DNA of 64,000 bases from CBFGWV01 sp965652545. GTDB taxonomy: Bacteria; Pseudomonadota; Gammaproteobacteria; Competibacterales; Competibacteraceae. Under the pieces are notes generated by a model. That model had not been told where the DNA came from, searched no databases, and saw nothing but the letters and a program-made list of their open reading frames with translations. The stretch covers positions 3,370-67,369 of the forward strand of contig CBFGWV010000002.1 of NCBI GenBank assembly GCA_965652545.1, in the 5' to 3' direction. A program made the position numbers and the translations under genes. Shown here in pieces: positions 18,593 through 27,666 of this stretch (positions are counted from its first letter, which is position 1; each line of letters starts with the position of its first letter).

Positions 18593-19269
18593 CGTGACAT
18601 GGCCGCGCTGGGTTGGAGTTCAGGGGTGGGAGGAACGGTACCCGCTTGCGACCGCTTGTTGTTGCGGGCCCGCAGGAATGTCCAATACCCCATGAAATTC
18701 ACCGGCTCGCGCTCGACGACATCCAGGTTAGTGTCGGCAAGGAATTGTTCGAGGTCGAAATCGGGGCGGAAGCCCAGCGCCTTGGACAGCGGAGCCAACA
18801 GACGCTCGCCGGTGGCAAGCATCGAATGCTGGCTGCGGAAGTGGTTGACGATGAACAGCTCACCGTCCGGCTTGCAGACGCGACGCATTTCCTCGACCAG
18901 GCGGTCCGGGTGGGGTACCACCGAGGCCACGTACATGGCCACCACCTTGTCGAAGCTGCTGTCCTCGAAGCGCATGTCCTCCGCATCCATCTCGAACAGA
19001 TCGATGTTGGGGAGTTTCATACGCGTGCGCCGGCGACGTGCGCGCTCAAGCATGTCGGTCGACAGATCGATGCCGGTGACATGCACCGACTTGGGGTACA
19101 TCGGCAGGGATAGCCCCGTACCGACGCCGACCTCCAGCACCCTGTCCCCCGGGCGACAGCTCAACCGCTCGATGACTGCTCGGCGTCCCGGCTGGAACAC
19201 GGCTCCGAAGCAGACATCGTAGCTGGCGGCGTATCGCCGGTAAGACTTTTGAATGGCCTCTATATCCAA
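18589..19269 (-). CDS. pmtA: SAM-dependent methyltransferase, PmtA-like (phosphatidylethanolamine N-methyltransferase)
   Basis: Class I methyltransferase of 226 residues. The N-terminal SYRRYAASYDVCFGAVFQPG followed by RRAVIE is typical of the Rhodobacter-type PmtA/UbiE group, followed by SAM motif I EVGVGTGLSLPMYP and acidic motif II GIDLSTDML. PmtA makes phosphatidylcholine by triple methylation of PE at the membrane surface. The assignment to PE as substrate is from resemblance and not proven; a quinone or other small-molecule methyltransferase is possible. It is translationally coupled to the DUF924 gene and lies next to the phosphate operon. No Pho box was seen upstream. Confidence 0.65.
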   Translation of the reverse strand: MDIEAIQKSYRRYAASYDVCFGAVFQPGRRAVIERLSCRPGDRVLEVGVGTGLSLPMYPKSVHVTGIDLSTDMLERARRRRTRMKLPNIDLFEMDAEDMRFEDSSFDKVVAMYVASVVPHPDRLVEEMRRVCKPDGELFIVNHFRSQHSMLATGERLLAPLSKALGFRPDFDLEQFLADTNLDVVEREPVNFMGYWTFLRARNNKRSQAGTVPPTPELQPSAAMSR

Positions 19270-19603
19270 GGATGGCTCCTTCGCTCCCGTTCACCGTACC
19301 GCGGCAAGCATACCCGTACGGACCCAATGCGGGCGATAGACTAGCATGGCGCTCCCATGCCGGCAGCCCTGATCCGTACCAGGCGTTACCAGCCCGTGGT
19401 CGTCGATCCCCTAACATGGACCGTCAAACAGCCGCGGGTATCCGCGATGATCCCGCGAACCGGCCGCGCGCTACGCCCAGCCGGTGGGGACTCTGCTACG
19501 GTATCGCCTGCCCGGACCGGAGAAGCAGCCCTGAAGTCGCGCCTTCTTAACACCAATCTGGAGAATCGGCTAATGAACGGGCTGGGACGTACCAAGGCGT
19601 GCT
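19270..19603. other. 334-nt spacer without recognised gene
   Basis: This lies between the divergent pmtA-like and MATE genes. Short open frames of 60-95 codons occur, but they have no ribosome-binding site, no recognisable motif and overlapping alternatives on both strands. A GAAGGAG ribosome-binding site for the methyltransferase lies near 19277. Promoters for both genes should be here, but no convincing -35/-10 pair could be chosen. Confidence 0.5.
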
Positions 19604-20983
19604 TTGGATTGTGCCCCCGATGGTCCCCTAGTGGTTACTGAACCAACTCAGGTTGAGCGCGACCTGGCGACACTCCCGGCCTTCCGGCACCGGACCTACC
19701 GTCTTGCCCTGCCGATCGTCGCGGCCAATCTCACGGTGCCGTTGGTGGGTATTGTCGACACCGCGGTCGTCGGCCATCTGGGGAATGCGGCCGCCATCGG
19801 CGCGGTCAGTGTGGGCGCGGCCCTGTTCAGCACCATTTTCTTCAGTTTCGGCTTTCTGCGCATGGGCAGCACCGGATTGATCGGCCGGGCGCTGGGCCGA
19901 GACGCCGATCAAGAGGCCGTGTGCAGCGCCTACTGCGCCTGGCTGATGGCGTTGGCCTTGGGGCTCATGGTGTGGCTGCTTCAAGCCCCTCTGCTGGCCA
20001 CCGGGCTGTGGCTCATCGAGCCGCCGGCCGCCGTACTCGAACTGACCGACGACTACGCGGGTATCCGTATCTGGAGTGCACCGGCCATTCTGATCAATAT
20101 GGTCGTTACCGGTGCGCTGGTCGCAGTGCAGCGCACCGGCGGCATTCTCGGCATCCAATTGCTGCTCAACGGCTTGAACGTCGCCCTGGACCTTCTGTTC
20201 GTGGTTGGCCTGGGCTGGGGAGTGGCTGGTGTGGCTCTGGCCTCAGTGATCGCCGAGGTCACCGCGGCAGCGGCAGGAACCGCTCTGGTGCTGGCAGCCC
20301 TGCCCCGGCTCAAGCGTCGGCCGTCGTGGGCCGAGCTGATGGAGCCCACCCGCTGGCGAGCACTGGTGGCTGTGAACACCAATATTTTCATTCGTACGGT
20401 GTGCCTGTTGGCGGTGTACTTCCACCTCACTGCGGTCGGTGCGCGCTTCGGCGAGGTCACCTTGGCGGCCAACGGCATCCTGTTGCACTTCCAATTCCTC
20501 CTCGGACACGGGTTGGACGGCTTCGCCCACGCGGTAGAGGCGTTGGCCGGGCAAGCCTATGCCCGCGGTCGGCGCGTGCAATTCTGGTGGGCCAATCGCG
20601 CCGCGATCGAGGCGGCTGCCTTGGTGAGCCTTCTGTACACCGCGGTTTATGTCCTCGGCGGTCATTGGTTGATCCGTGTCATGACCTCGGTTCCGGAGGT
20701 TGTCGAGGCGGCAGACCTGTACCTGCCCTGGATGTGGCTGGCCCCGCTCGTGTCGGTCTGGAGTTTTCATCTTGACGGCGTATTCGTCGGCACCCTTGGA
20801 ACACGGGAGATGCGCGATGCCATGATCGTGTCGGTGCTGATCTATGCGCTGGCCGTGATACCGATGACCGTCGCCTGGGGCAACCATGGCCTGTGGGCGG
20901 CCTTCATGCTGCTCATGGCGATGCGGGCGTTGACGCTGGCGGTAAGCCTTCCGCGCTTGCTGCGCGGGCTGCCGGCGGTCTGA
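19604..20983 (+). CDS. MATE family (DinF-like) multidrug/toxin efflux transporter
   Basis: A 459-residue membrane protein with about twelve hydrophobic segments. MATE features are LALPIVAANLTVPLVGIVDT near the N-terminus and GHLGNAAAIGAVSVGAALFS; the C-terminal half repeats the pattern. Members exchange cations (Na+ or H+) for organic cations. The FGFLRMGSTGLIGRALGRDA segment is of the DinF subgroup type. The start is unsure: TTG at 19604 with an AAGGCG upstream, or GTG at 19631. A strong hairpin overlaps its stop. Confidence 0.85.
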   Translation: MDCAPDGPLVVTEPTQVERDLATLPAFRHRTYRLALPIVAANLTVPLVGIVDTAVVGHLGNAAAIGAVSVGAALFSTIFFSFGFLRMGSTGLIGRALGRDADQEAVCSAYCAWLMALALGLMVWLLQAPLLATGLWLIEPPAAVLELTDDYAGIRIWSAPAILINMVVTGALVAVQRTGGILGIQLLLNGLNVALDLLFVVGLGWGVAGVALASVIAEVTAAAAGTALVLAALPRLKRRPSWAELMEPTRWRALVAVNTNIFIRTVCLLAVYFHLTAVGARFGEVTLAANGILLHFQFLLGHGLDGFAHAVEALAGQAYARGRRVQFWWANRAAIEAAALVSLLYTAVYVLGGHWLIRVMTSVPEVVEAADLYLPWMWLAPLVSVWSFHLDGVFVGTLGTREMRDAMIVSVLIYALAVIPMTVAWGNHGLWAAFMLLMAMRALTLAVSLPRLLRGLPAV

Positions 20984-20997
20984 GCCGGCAGCCCGCG
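20963..20997. terminator. Bidirectional terminator hairpin between the MATE gene and torF-like gene
   Basis: CGCGGGCTGCCGGC (20963-20976) and GCCGGCAGCCCGCG (20984-20997) form a perfect 14-bp stem with a 7-nt loop that contains the MATE stop codon. The genes are convergent, so one structure can serve both. U-runs are weak on both sides. Confidence 0.7.
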
Positions 20998-21004
20998 TTC
21001 TGCT

Positions 21005-21703
21005 TCAGAAGGTGCGTCCGATCGAGAAGACGATCTTGGCATCGGCCAACTCGTCAGGATCGTCGTCCTCGCTGATATCCGTATCCGTATAGGCCAGGGA
21101 GAGGTCGAACCCGCCCAGGCTGGTGGAGGCGGACAACGACCAGTCGGTGTACTCGGCGTCTTCCCAGGCATCGCCGAAGCTGTGTCCGACCGCAGCCCCC
21201 AGCGTCACCTCATCAGTGACTGCCCAATCGGCCGATCCGACGACGTACCAAGCATCCCCTGTGTGCCCGAAATACTCGGGCGAGTACAGCACCTTGACGC
21301 CGACGGTGACCGGCTCGGCCACCGCCGCCGAGAGGCTCGCGTAAAACTCGCCGTAGTCATAGTCCAGGTCGCTGTCGGCGCCCGGATAGAGGTAGTACGC
21401 ATAGCCGACGTCATAGCCCAGCCCGTTGGGCATGGTGTTGGCGTAGCCGGCGTACAGGTCGACTTCGACATCCGCCTCATCGTCGTTGAAGTCGATCGTG
21501 GACGCCCAGGTGCCGGCGTAAAACCCGCTGTCATGGGCATAGTCGATGCTGCCCTGGATGGCGGGACCGTCATCGGTTTGCGTGTAGCCGCGGGAGACAT
21601 AGTTGGAGGTGAGGGTAACGGTGGCGCTGACATCGGCATTTGCCGCACTGGCGACACCCAGCATTACGGCACAGGGAAAGAACACACGAAAACGCATGCT
21701 CAT
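21005..21703 (-). CDS. TorF family putative porin
   Basis: A 232-residue secreted protein: signal peptide (MSMRFRVFFPCAVMLGVASA ending ANA-DV), then an acidic beta-barrel type sequence with alternating hydrophobic residues. It has the family start VSATVTLTSNYVSRGYTQTD and a C-terminal aromatic residue (GRTF) needed for outer membrane insertion. TorF/gcw_chp family members are outer-membrane channels of unclear substrate. The high Asp/Glu content suits a saline environment. Confidence 0.82.
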   Translation of the reverse strand: MSMRFRVFFPCAVMLGVASAANADVSATVTLTSNYVSRGYTQTDDGPAIQGSIDYAHDSGFYAGTWASTIDFNDDEADVEVDLYAGYANTMPNGLGYDVGYAYYLYPGADSDLDYDYGEFYASLSAAVAEPVTVGVKVLYSPEYFGHTGDAWYVVGSADWAVTDEVTLGAAVGHSFGDAWEDAEYTDWSLSASTSLGGFDLSLAYTDTDISEDDDPDELADAKIVFSIGRTF

Positions 21704-21790
21704 GGATGCTAAACCTCGACAAGGAAACCGGCCGATCAGGGTTCTTGCGTCCCTGCCCTCTTGCGTCCGGCCGGAGCGGCTCGAGGTTGG

Positions 21791-21818
21791 CCGATGGCGG
21801 GGATGGCCCCGCCCTCGG
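21791..21818 (-). terminator. GC-rich hairpin after betA (possible betIBA terminator)
   Basis: GGCGGGG (21796-21802) pairs with CCCCGCC (21807-21813), with outer CCGA/CGG pairing. It lies about 75-95 nt past the betA stop on the minus strand. No U-run follows, so it may be a Rho-assisted or RNA-stabilising end. Confidence 0.45.
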
Positions 21819-21888
21819 CTTCTTCATGATCGTTCAACCTTGCTGCACCGCAATACGGGAAAACCGTAAGCGTTCTGTCACGAAAACC

Positions 21889-23568
21889 TCATGCAACAGC
21901 CGCCTCCCTGCGCTTCACCGGGGCGCCATGGGCGATGTAGTAGTCGACCTGGGCGCTGGGTAGCGGTGCTCGGCCGAGAATCATGTCGGCGCACTTTTCG
22001 GCGATCATGATGGTCGGGGCGTTGAGGTTGCCGCTGGCAATCTTCGGCATGATCGAGGCGTCGACCACACGCAGCCCGCTGACGCCGTGAACATTGGCCT
22101 GCGGGTCGACGACCGCCATCGCATCGGTACCCATCTTGCAGGAGCACGAGGGATGGTAGGCGCTCTCGACATGCTCGCGCACCCAGGCGTCGATCTCTGC
22201 ATCGGTGCGTACGGCCGGTCCGGGGCTGAGCTCTGCGCCGCGGAACGGCTCGAAGGCGCGCTGGGCGAAAATCTCGCGCGTGGCCCGCACAGCTTCACGG
22301 AACTCACGTTTGTCCTGCTCGGTGGACATGTAGTTGAAGCGGATGCGCGGTGCACTGGACGGGTCGCCCGAGCGCAGGCGGATGCTCCCACGGCTGGAGG
22401 GCCGCATCGGCCCGACGTGGCCTTGATACCCGTGCGAGCCGGCCGGATTGCGCCCGTCGTAGTTCATGGCGATGGGCAGGAAATGGTACTGGAGGTTCGG
22501 GTGGGTTTCCTCGTCGCGGGAGCGGATGAACGCCCCGGCTTCGAAGTGGCTGGTCGCCCCAAGACCGGTATGCGCCAGATACCACTGCATGCCGATGCGC
22601 GCTTGATTCCACGGCTTGAGTGCCGAGTATAAGGTGATCGGCTGCTTGCAGGCGTGCTGGACGTAAACCTCCAGATGGTCCTGGAGGTTCTCCCCCACCC
22701 CCGGCAGGTCGGCGATCACAGGGATGTCGTGTTCGCGCAGATGGTCCGCCGGCCCGATGCCTGAGAGCATCAGCAACTGAGGCGAGTTGATGGCGCCGCC
22801 GGCCAGGATGACCTCGCGAGCGGCCCTGGCGGTGTGCGTCTGGCCTTGGTGGCGATAGGTCACGCCCGTGGCCCGGTCGTTCTCGAGATCGACCCGCAAC
22901 GTCAGCGCGCGGGTGAGCACCGTAAGATTGGGCCGGTTCATGACCGGGTGCAGATACCCCCGTGCCGCGGAGCAGCGCTTGCCGTGACGGGTGGTCATAT
23001 CCATGCGCGCGAAGCCTTCCTGGCGATAGCCGTTGAGGTCGTCGGTGCGCGTGTAGCCCGCCTGCACCCCGGCCTCGATGAAGGCATCGAACAGCGGGTT
23101 GGGTGTGGACCCGGTCGTGACATACAGCGGACCCTCGCCGCCGTGGTAATCGTTGGCGCCGGACTCACGGGTCTCGGCACGCTTGAAGTACGGCAGGCAG
23201 TCGAGATAGCGCCAGTGTGCCATGCCCGGCTCCAGCGCCCAGTGGTCGTAATCCAGTGCGTTGCCGCGGATATAGGCCATACCGTTGATGCTGGAGGAGC
23301 CGCCCAGCACCTTGCCGCGCGGACAGTACACGCGGCGGTCGTTCAAGTGCGGCTCCGGTTCGGACTCGTAGTACCAGTTGTAGGTACGCCCGGCCAGCGG
23401 CCAGGCCAATGCTGCCGGCATGTGCAGGCGGAAGTCCCAGCCGTGGTCCGCGCCGCCGGCTTCCAGCAGCAGCACGCGGAGGGCGGGGTCGGCCGTCAAA
23501 CGATGGGCGAGCACGCACCCGGCCGAGCCGGCGCCGACGATGATGTAGTCGTATTCGTTGGGTGTCAT
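21889..23568 (-). CDS. betA: Choline dehydrogenase
   Basis: Membrane-associated GMC-family flavoprotein that oxidises choline to betaine aldehyde, and can go on to glycine betaine. The 559-residue sequence has the FAD-binding [19 protein letters not shown] near the N-terminus, GMC signatures ([20 protein letters not shown] and [18 protein letters not shown]), and the C-terminal [19 protein letters not shown] region with the active-site His. It is the last gene of betI-betB-betA, 11 nt after betB. Confidence 0.95.
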   Translation of the reverse strand: MTPNEYDYIIVGAGSAGCVLAHRLTADPALRVLLLEAGGADHGWDFRLHMPAALAWPLAGRTYNWYYESEPEPHLNDRRVYCPRGKVLGGSSSINGMAYIRGNALDYDHWALEPGMAHWRYLDCLPYFKRAETRESGANDYHGGEGPLYVTTGSTPNPLFDAFIEAGVQAGYTRTDDLNGYRQEGFARMDMTTRHGKRCSAARGYLHPVMNRPNLTVLTRALTLRVDLENDRATGVTYRHQGQTHTARAAREVILAGGAINSPQLLMLSGIGPADHLREHDIPVIADLPGVGENLQDHLEVYVQHACKQPITLYSALKPWNQARIGMQWYLAHTGLGATSHFEAGAFIRSRDEETHPNLQYHFLPIAMNYDGRNPAGSHGYQGHVGPMRPSSRGSIRLRSGDPSSAPRIRFNYMSTEQDKREFREAVRATREIFAQRAFEPFRGAELSPGPAVRTDAEIDAWVREHVESAYHPSCSCKMGTDAMAVVDPQANVHGVSGLRVVDASIMPKIASGNLNAPTIMIAEKCADMILGRAPLPSAQVDYYIAHGAPVKRREAAVA

Positions 23569-23579
23569 GGCAATCGTCC

Positions 23580-25043
23580 TCAGGGGTAGGGGCAGTCGAC
23601 GTCACCCAGCTCCACGTAGACGCTCTTGATCTGGGTGTAGTGCTCGATGGCGGCCCAGCCGTTCTCACGGCCGACACCGGACTGCTTGTAACCCCCAAAG
23701 GGCATCTCGATAGGGGTCAGGTTGTAGTTGTTGATCCAGCACGTGCCGGCCTCGAGTGCGCCGACGACGCGGTGCGCACGCGCCAGATCACGGGTAAAAA
23801 CACCCGCGGCAAGCCCCATGTCCGTGTCGTTGGCGCGGCGGATTACCTCGGCTTCGTCGTCGAAGGCCAGAATGCTCATGACCGGTCCGAAGATCTCCTC
23901 GCGGACGATGGCCATATCGTCGCTGCAATCGGCAAAGGCGGTGGGCAGCACGAAATTGCCCGAGGCCAGGGCGGGATCGGCCGGGCGTCCGCCGCCGCAG
24001 ACCAGGCGGGCCCCGGCACGCTTGCCCTGTTCGATATAACCCAGCACCTTCTCGGTGTGCGCGGTGGAGATGAGCGCGCCCACTTGCGTCGCCGGGTCGA
24101 GCGGATCGCCGATGCTCATGCGGCCGGTGCGCTCGGCCAGTTGGGCGATGAAGGGCTCCAGGATGCTGCGGTGAACAAACACGCGGGTCCCGTTGGAGCA
24201 GATTTCGCCCTGGGTGTAGAAATTCGCCATCATCGCGGCCGACACGGCGTTGGTCAGATCGGCGTCGTCGAACACGATCAGGGGCGACTTGCCGCCCAGT
24301 TCCATGGTCACGGCCTTGAGGCTTTCGGCGGCGGCGGCCATGACCTTGCGGCCAGTGCCAACCTCACCGGTGATCGACACCTTGGCGATGCCCGGGTGGC
24401 CGGTGAGCATACGCCCTACCCGGCCATCGCCCTGCACCACGTTGAACACCCCGTCGGGAAGACCGGCTTCGGTGAAGATCTCGGCCAGTTTCAATGCGGT
24501 CAACGGTGTGAGCTCAGCCGGCTTGAAGATCATGGAATTGCCGCAGGCCAGCGCCGGGGCAGCTTTCCAGCAGGCGATCTGGATCGGGTAGTTCCAGGCG
24601 CCGATCCCGGCGCACACGCCCAGGGGTTCGCGCCGTGTATAGGCAAAGGCGCGATCATTCAGCGGAATATGCTCGCCACGAATCCCGGCGGCCAGGCCGG
24701 CATAAAACTCCAGGCAATCGGCGCCGGAGGCGACATCGACGGCTTCGGCCTCTTGTATCGGTTTGCCCGTATCGAGCACTTCCAGCCGGGCCAGCTCCTT
24801 GTTGCGGGCTCGAAGCAAAGCGACAGCTTTGTTCAGCACTCGTCCGCGCTCGGCCCCGCTCATGGCCGCCCAGCGCAGTTGCCCGGCACGGGCAGCCTCG
24901 ACGGCCTGATCCACATCGGCGGTAGTGGCCTGGTGCACCTTGCACAAGCGTTGGTTGGTGGCCGGGTTCAGATTGTCGAAGGTTTCACCGCTGGATGAGG
25001 CCCGATAGCGGCCCCCGATGTACAACTGCGCGTCGGGCAACAT
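23580..25043 (-). CDS. betB: Betaine aldehyde dehydrogenase
   Basis: NAD(P)-dependent aldehyde dehydrogenase converting betaine aldehyde to the osmoprotectant glycine betaine. The 487-residue product has the general-base motif [13 protein letters not shown] and the catalytic Cys in [16 protein letters not shown]. Typical BetB blocks are NPATNQ near the start and [20 protein letters not shown]. It is 14 nt downstream of betI and precedes betA, the standard betIBA arrangement. Confidence 0.95.
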   Translation of the reverse strand: MLPDAQLYIGGRYRASSSGETFDNLNPATNQRLCKVHQATTADVDQAVEAARAGQLRWAAMSGAERGRVLNKAVALLRARNKELARLEVLDTGKPIQEAEAVDVASGADCLEFYAGLAAGIRGEHIPLNDRAFAYTRREPLGVCAGIGAWNYPIQIACWKAAPALACGNSMIFKPAELTPLTALKLAEIFTEAGLPDGVFNVVQGDGRVGRMLTGHPGIAKVSITGEVGTGRKVMAAAAESLKAVTMELGGKSPLIVFDDADLTNAVSAAMMANFYTQGEICSNGTRVFVHRSILEPFIAQLAERTGRMSIGDPLDPATQVGALISTAHTEKVLGYIEQGKRAGARLVCGGGRPADPALASGNFVLPTAFADCSDDMAIVREEIFGPVMSILAFDDEAEVIRRANDTDMGLAAGVFTRDLARAHRVVGALEAGTCWINNYNLTPIEMPFGGYKQSGVGRENGWAAIEHYTQIKSVYVELGDVDCPYP

Positions 25044-25057
25044 GACAAATACACTCC

Positions 25058-25648
25058 TTAAACAGTTTCGCCGGCCAGACGCCGGTCGAGGTAATCGCGA
25101 ACCATGCGGCGGGCGACTGCGGTATCCACCCGACGGCCGCCCACGGCGCTGTGCAGGGACAGGCCATCGATCATCAACGCCATGCCGAAAGCCGTCTGTT
25201 CCGCGGCCGGGCGCGCCTGCAACTTGAGCAAGGACACCAACAGGTTGGAGCGCAACCGCCGGTCGTACACCCGTTGCAGGCGCGCCAGCGTAGGTGCGGC
25301 GTTGGCCTGAGCCCAGAAGGCGATCCAGGCATTGACTGCGGATTGGGAGAACTGGTGCTCGGTAAAATTGGCGTCGATTGTCGCGTACAGCCGCTCGCGC
25401 GGATCGGTCAGTCCGTCGGTACGCTTGACCATTTCCGCCTTCAGGTCACGCAGCTGCGAACGAAGCGCCGCCTCCAGCAGTTCATTCTTGCCACCGAAAT
25501 AGTGGTGGATGATTCCGGCCGAGACACCGGCGCGCCGGCTGATACGGGACACCGTGGTATCCGCGAACCCGTGTTCGCCGATCACCTGAATGGTGGCCTC
25601 GATCAACTGCTGCCGGCGGATGGGCTCCATGCCTACCTTTGGCATCAC
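25058..25648 (-). CDS. betI: TetR-family transcriptional repressor BetI
   Basis: Choline-responsive repressor of betaine synthesis genes. The 196-residue protein begins [20 protein letters not shown] and has the TetR helix-turn-helix [20 protein letters not shown] followed by [14 protein letters not shown], characteristic of BetI. The C-terminal ligand domain is of normal length. It heads betIBA and is divergent from choXWV; a perfect palindrome between them is the likely operator. Confidence 0.93.
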   Translation of the reverse strand: MMPKVGMEPIRRQQLIEATIQVIGEHGFADTTVSRISRRAGVSAGIIHHYFGGKNELLEAALRSQLRDLKAEMVKRTDGLTDPRERLYATIDANFTEHQFSQSAVNAWIAFWAQANAAPTLARLQRVYDRRLRSNLLVSLLKLQARPAAEQTAFGMALMIDGLSLHSAVGGRRVDTAVARRMVRDYLDRRLAGETV

Positions 25649-25689
25649 CTAGACTCCGTTGAAGCCTGTCCATGGTGATGCAGCGTAGT

Positions 25690-25719
25690 TTTTTTTGATT
25701 GAACGTTCAATAAAAAAAA
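25690..25719. promoter_or_regulatory. BetI operator between betI and choX
   Basis: ATTGAACGTTCAAT (25698-25711) is a perfect 14-bp palindrome flanked by T-runs and A-runs that extend the symmetry with one mismatch pair. It closely matches the known BetI box type (TTGATTGGACGTTCAAT). TTGATT (25695-25700) within it can serve as a -35 toward choX, with AATATC 17 nt later, so bound BetI would block RNA polymerase. One site could control both divergent operons. Confidence 0.85.
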
Positions 25720-25750
25720 TATCTGTGCTAGGTTTGACCCGTTCATCCCC

Positions 25751-25767
25751 TGGAACGCAATGTTCCA
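25751..25767. promoter_or_regulatory. Second palindrome upstream of choX
   Basis: TGGAAC - gcaat - GTTCCA forms a perfect 6-bp inverted repeat with a 5-nt centre, 36 nt before the choX start. It could be a second regulator site or an mRNA leader hairpin. Its half-site differs from the BetI box, so another factor is possible. Confidence 0.4.
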
Positions 25768-25803
25768 AACGATCGATCCCAAGTAATCGAGGAGAGGTAG
25801 AAG

Positions 25804-26751
25804 ATGACCAGACCATTCACTTTTGCATCGTGCCTGACCGCTTTGTCCCTGGTGCTGGCTGCCAACGCGCAAGCCGCCGATGTCGAATCCTGCAAGACCG
25901 TGCGTTTCTCGGATGTCGGCTGGACTGACATCACCGCCACGACGGCGGCGACCTCTGTGGTACTGGAGGCGCTTGGCTATACGCCGCGGACTGAAGTCCT
26001 GTCGGTGCCGGTGACCTACGCCAGTCTCAAGAACAAAGACATCGATGTGTTCCTCGGCAACTGGATGCCGACCATGGAGGCCGACGTCAAACCGTTCCTG
26101 GACGACGGCTCGGTCGAGAACGTCAGGGCCAATCTCGAGGGCGCCAAGTACACCCTGGCTGTCCCGAGCTACGTTGCCGAGGGCGGGCTCAAGAGCTTTG
26201 CCGATATCGCCAAGTACGCCGATAAGCTGGACAGCTCCATCTATGGCATCGAGCCGGGCAATGACGGCAACCGATTGATTCTCGACATGATCGAGCAGGA
26301 CGCCTTCGGCTTGAAGGGCTTCAAGGTGGTCGAGTCCAGCGAGGCCGGCATGTTGTCGCAGGTCGCACGGTCGGTTCGCAGTAAGGACTGGGTGGTGTTC
26401 CTGGGCTGGGCACCTCATCCGATGAACGCCAATATCGACATGACGTACCTGGAGGGCGGCGACGATTGGTTCGGCCCAAACTACGGCGGTGCCACCGTGT
26501 ACACCAACGTCCGCGCCGGTTACTTGGAGGAGTGCCCCAACGTCGGTCAGTTGCTGAAGAATCTCGAGTTCTCGCTGGAGATGGAAAACGAGGTCATGGG
26601 GGCCATCCTGGACGATGGCGAGCAGCCTGAAGCGGCGGCAAAGGCTTGGCTTGTGGCCCATCCCGAGGTTCTGGACGGCTGGCTTGACGGCGTGACCACG
26701 CTTTCCGGCGAGCCCGGCCTGCCCGCGGTCAAGTCCGAGCTTGGCCTGTAA
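25804..26751 (+). CDS. choX: Choline ABC transporter, periplasmic choline-binding protein
   Basis: A 315-residue secreted binding protein with signal peptide ending AQAA-DV. The mature start ESCKTVRFSDVGWTDITATT and the block NKDIDVFLGNWMPTMEAD are those of rhizobial ChoX, as is NRLILDMIEQDAFGLKGFKV. Aromatic choline-cage residues are visible: Trp in VGWTD, Trp in GNWMP, Tyr in the YTLAV region and Trp in LGWAPHP. It is closer to ChoX than to ProX or OpuAC. It feeds choline to BetA/BetB and is probably BetI-controlled. Confidence 0.92.
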   Translation: MTRPFTFASCLTALSLVLAANAQAADVESCKTVRFSDVGWTDITATTAATSVVLEALGYTPRTEVLSVPVTYASLKNKDIDVFLGNWMPTMEADVKPFLDDGSVENVRANLEGAKYTLAVPSYVAEGGLKSFADIAKYADKLDSSIYGIEPGNDGNRLILDMIEQDAFGLKGFKVVESSEAGMLSQVARSVRSKDWVVFLGWAPHPMNANIDMTYLEGGDDWFGPNYGGATVYTNVRAGYLEECPNVGQLLKNLEFSLEMENEVMGAILDDGEQPEAAAKAWLVAHPEVLDGWLDGVTTLSGEPGLPAVKSELGL

Positions 26752-26761
26752 TCAGCCCTAT

Positions 26762-26794
26762 GTATCCCGGGCGGCGAACGCCCGTCCGGGATAC
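26762..26794 (+). other. Intercistronic hairpin between choX and choW
   Basis: GTATCCCGG (26762-26770) pairs perfectly with CCGGGATAC (26786-26794); an inner GGCG/CGCC pair extends it. Such hairpins after binding-protein genes commonly protect the upstream mRNA and lower expression of the membrane subunits. Confidence 0.6.
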
Positions 26795-26805
26795 GGGAAA
26801 AGTCT

Positions 26806-27648
26806 ATGGACTGGTTAACTGAACACAAAATCCCGCTCGGGCGCTGGATCCGCGATCTGGTGGACCTGCTAAACGAGCACGCCGCGTGGCTTTTCAACGC
26901 GATATCCGACAGCCTCGGCTGGCTGATCGATGGCTTCGTGGACTTGCTCAAGTGGTTTCCGCCGCTGGTTCTGGTCGCCCTGGTTGCCGCCCTCGCGTTC
27001 GCGCTGCACCGATCATGGCGGCTGGTGGCGATGGTGACGGTCTCCCTGCTGCTGGTGATCAACCTGGGCTATTGGACGGAGACGGTGGAAACCCTGGCGT
27101 TGGTGCTCTCCGCCACGGGCATCTGCCTGGCCGTCGGGGTGCCACTGGGTATCGCCAGTGCACACCGGCCTTGGCTGTATACGGTGATTCGCCCGATTCT
27201 GGACCTGATGCAGACCATCCCGACGTTCGTCTATCTGATCCCGACGCTGATCCTGTTCGGGCTGGGCGTGGTTCCGGGGTTGATCTCGACGGTGATCTTC
27301 GCCATCCCGGCACCCATCAGGTTGACCTATCTGGGTGTCTCGTCGGTACCCAAGCCGCTGATCGAGGCCGGTGAGGCATTCGGCGCCACGCGTAGCCAGT
27401 TGTTGTGGAAGGTGGAGCTGCCGCACGCCATGCCGACGATCATGGCTGGTCTGACCCAATGCATCATGCTCAGCCTGTCCATGGTCGTCATCGCGGCCCT
27501 GGTGGGGGCGGACGGGCTCGGCAAGCCGGTGGTGCGGGCGTTGAACACGGTGAATATTGCCCAGGGTTTCGAGGCGGGACTGGCCATCGTGATCATCGCC
27601 ATCGTCCTTGATCGCTTGTGCAAGCAACGCGAGCCCAAGTCGCGCTAA
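26806..27648 (+). CDS. choW: Choline ABC transporter permease
   Basis: A 280-residue ProW-type inner-membrane subunit. It starts MDWLTEHKIPLGRWIRDLVD and has about six membrane helices, with DLMQTIPTFVYLIPTLILFG and the ATPase-contacting EAA loop EAGEAFGATRSQLLWKVELP. It lies between choX and choV in a three-gene operon. Confidence 0.93.
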   Translation: MDWLTEHKIPLGRWIRDLVDLLNEHAAWLFNAISDSLGWLIDGFVDLLKWFPPLVLVALVAALAFALHRSWRLVAMVTVSLLLVINLGYWTETVETLALVLSATGICLAVGVPLGIASAHRPWLYTVIRPILDLMQTIPTFVYLIPTLILFGLGVVPGLISTVIFAIPAPIRLTYLGVSSVPKPLIEAGEAFGATRSQLLWKVELPHAMPTIMAGLTQCIMLSLSMVVIAALVGADGLGKPVVRALNTVNIAQGFEAGLAIVIIAIVLDRLCKQREPKSR

Positions 27649-27666
27649 CGGCCGGAGGTGTGTGCC

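Noticed and set aside
19357..19641. 94-codon frame before the MATE gene
   Set aside because: No ribosome-binding site or motif, and it overlaps the likely MATE start; other short frames exist in the same interval on both strands.
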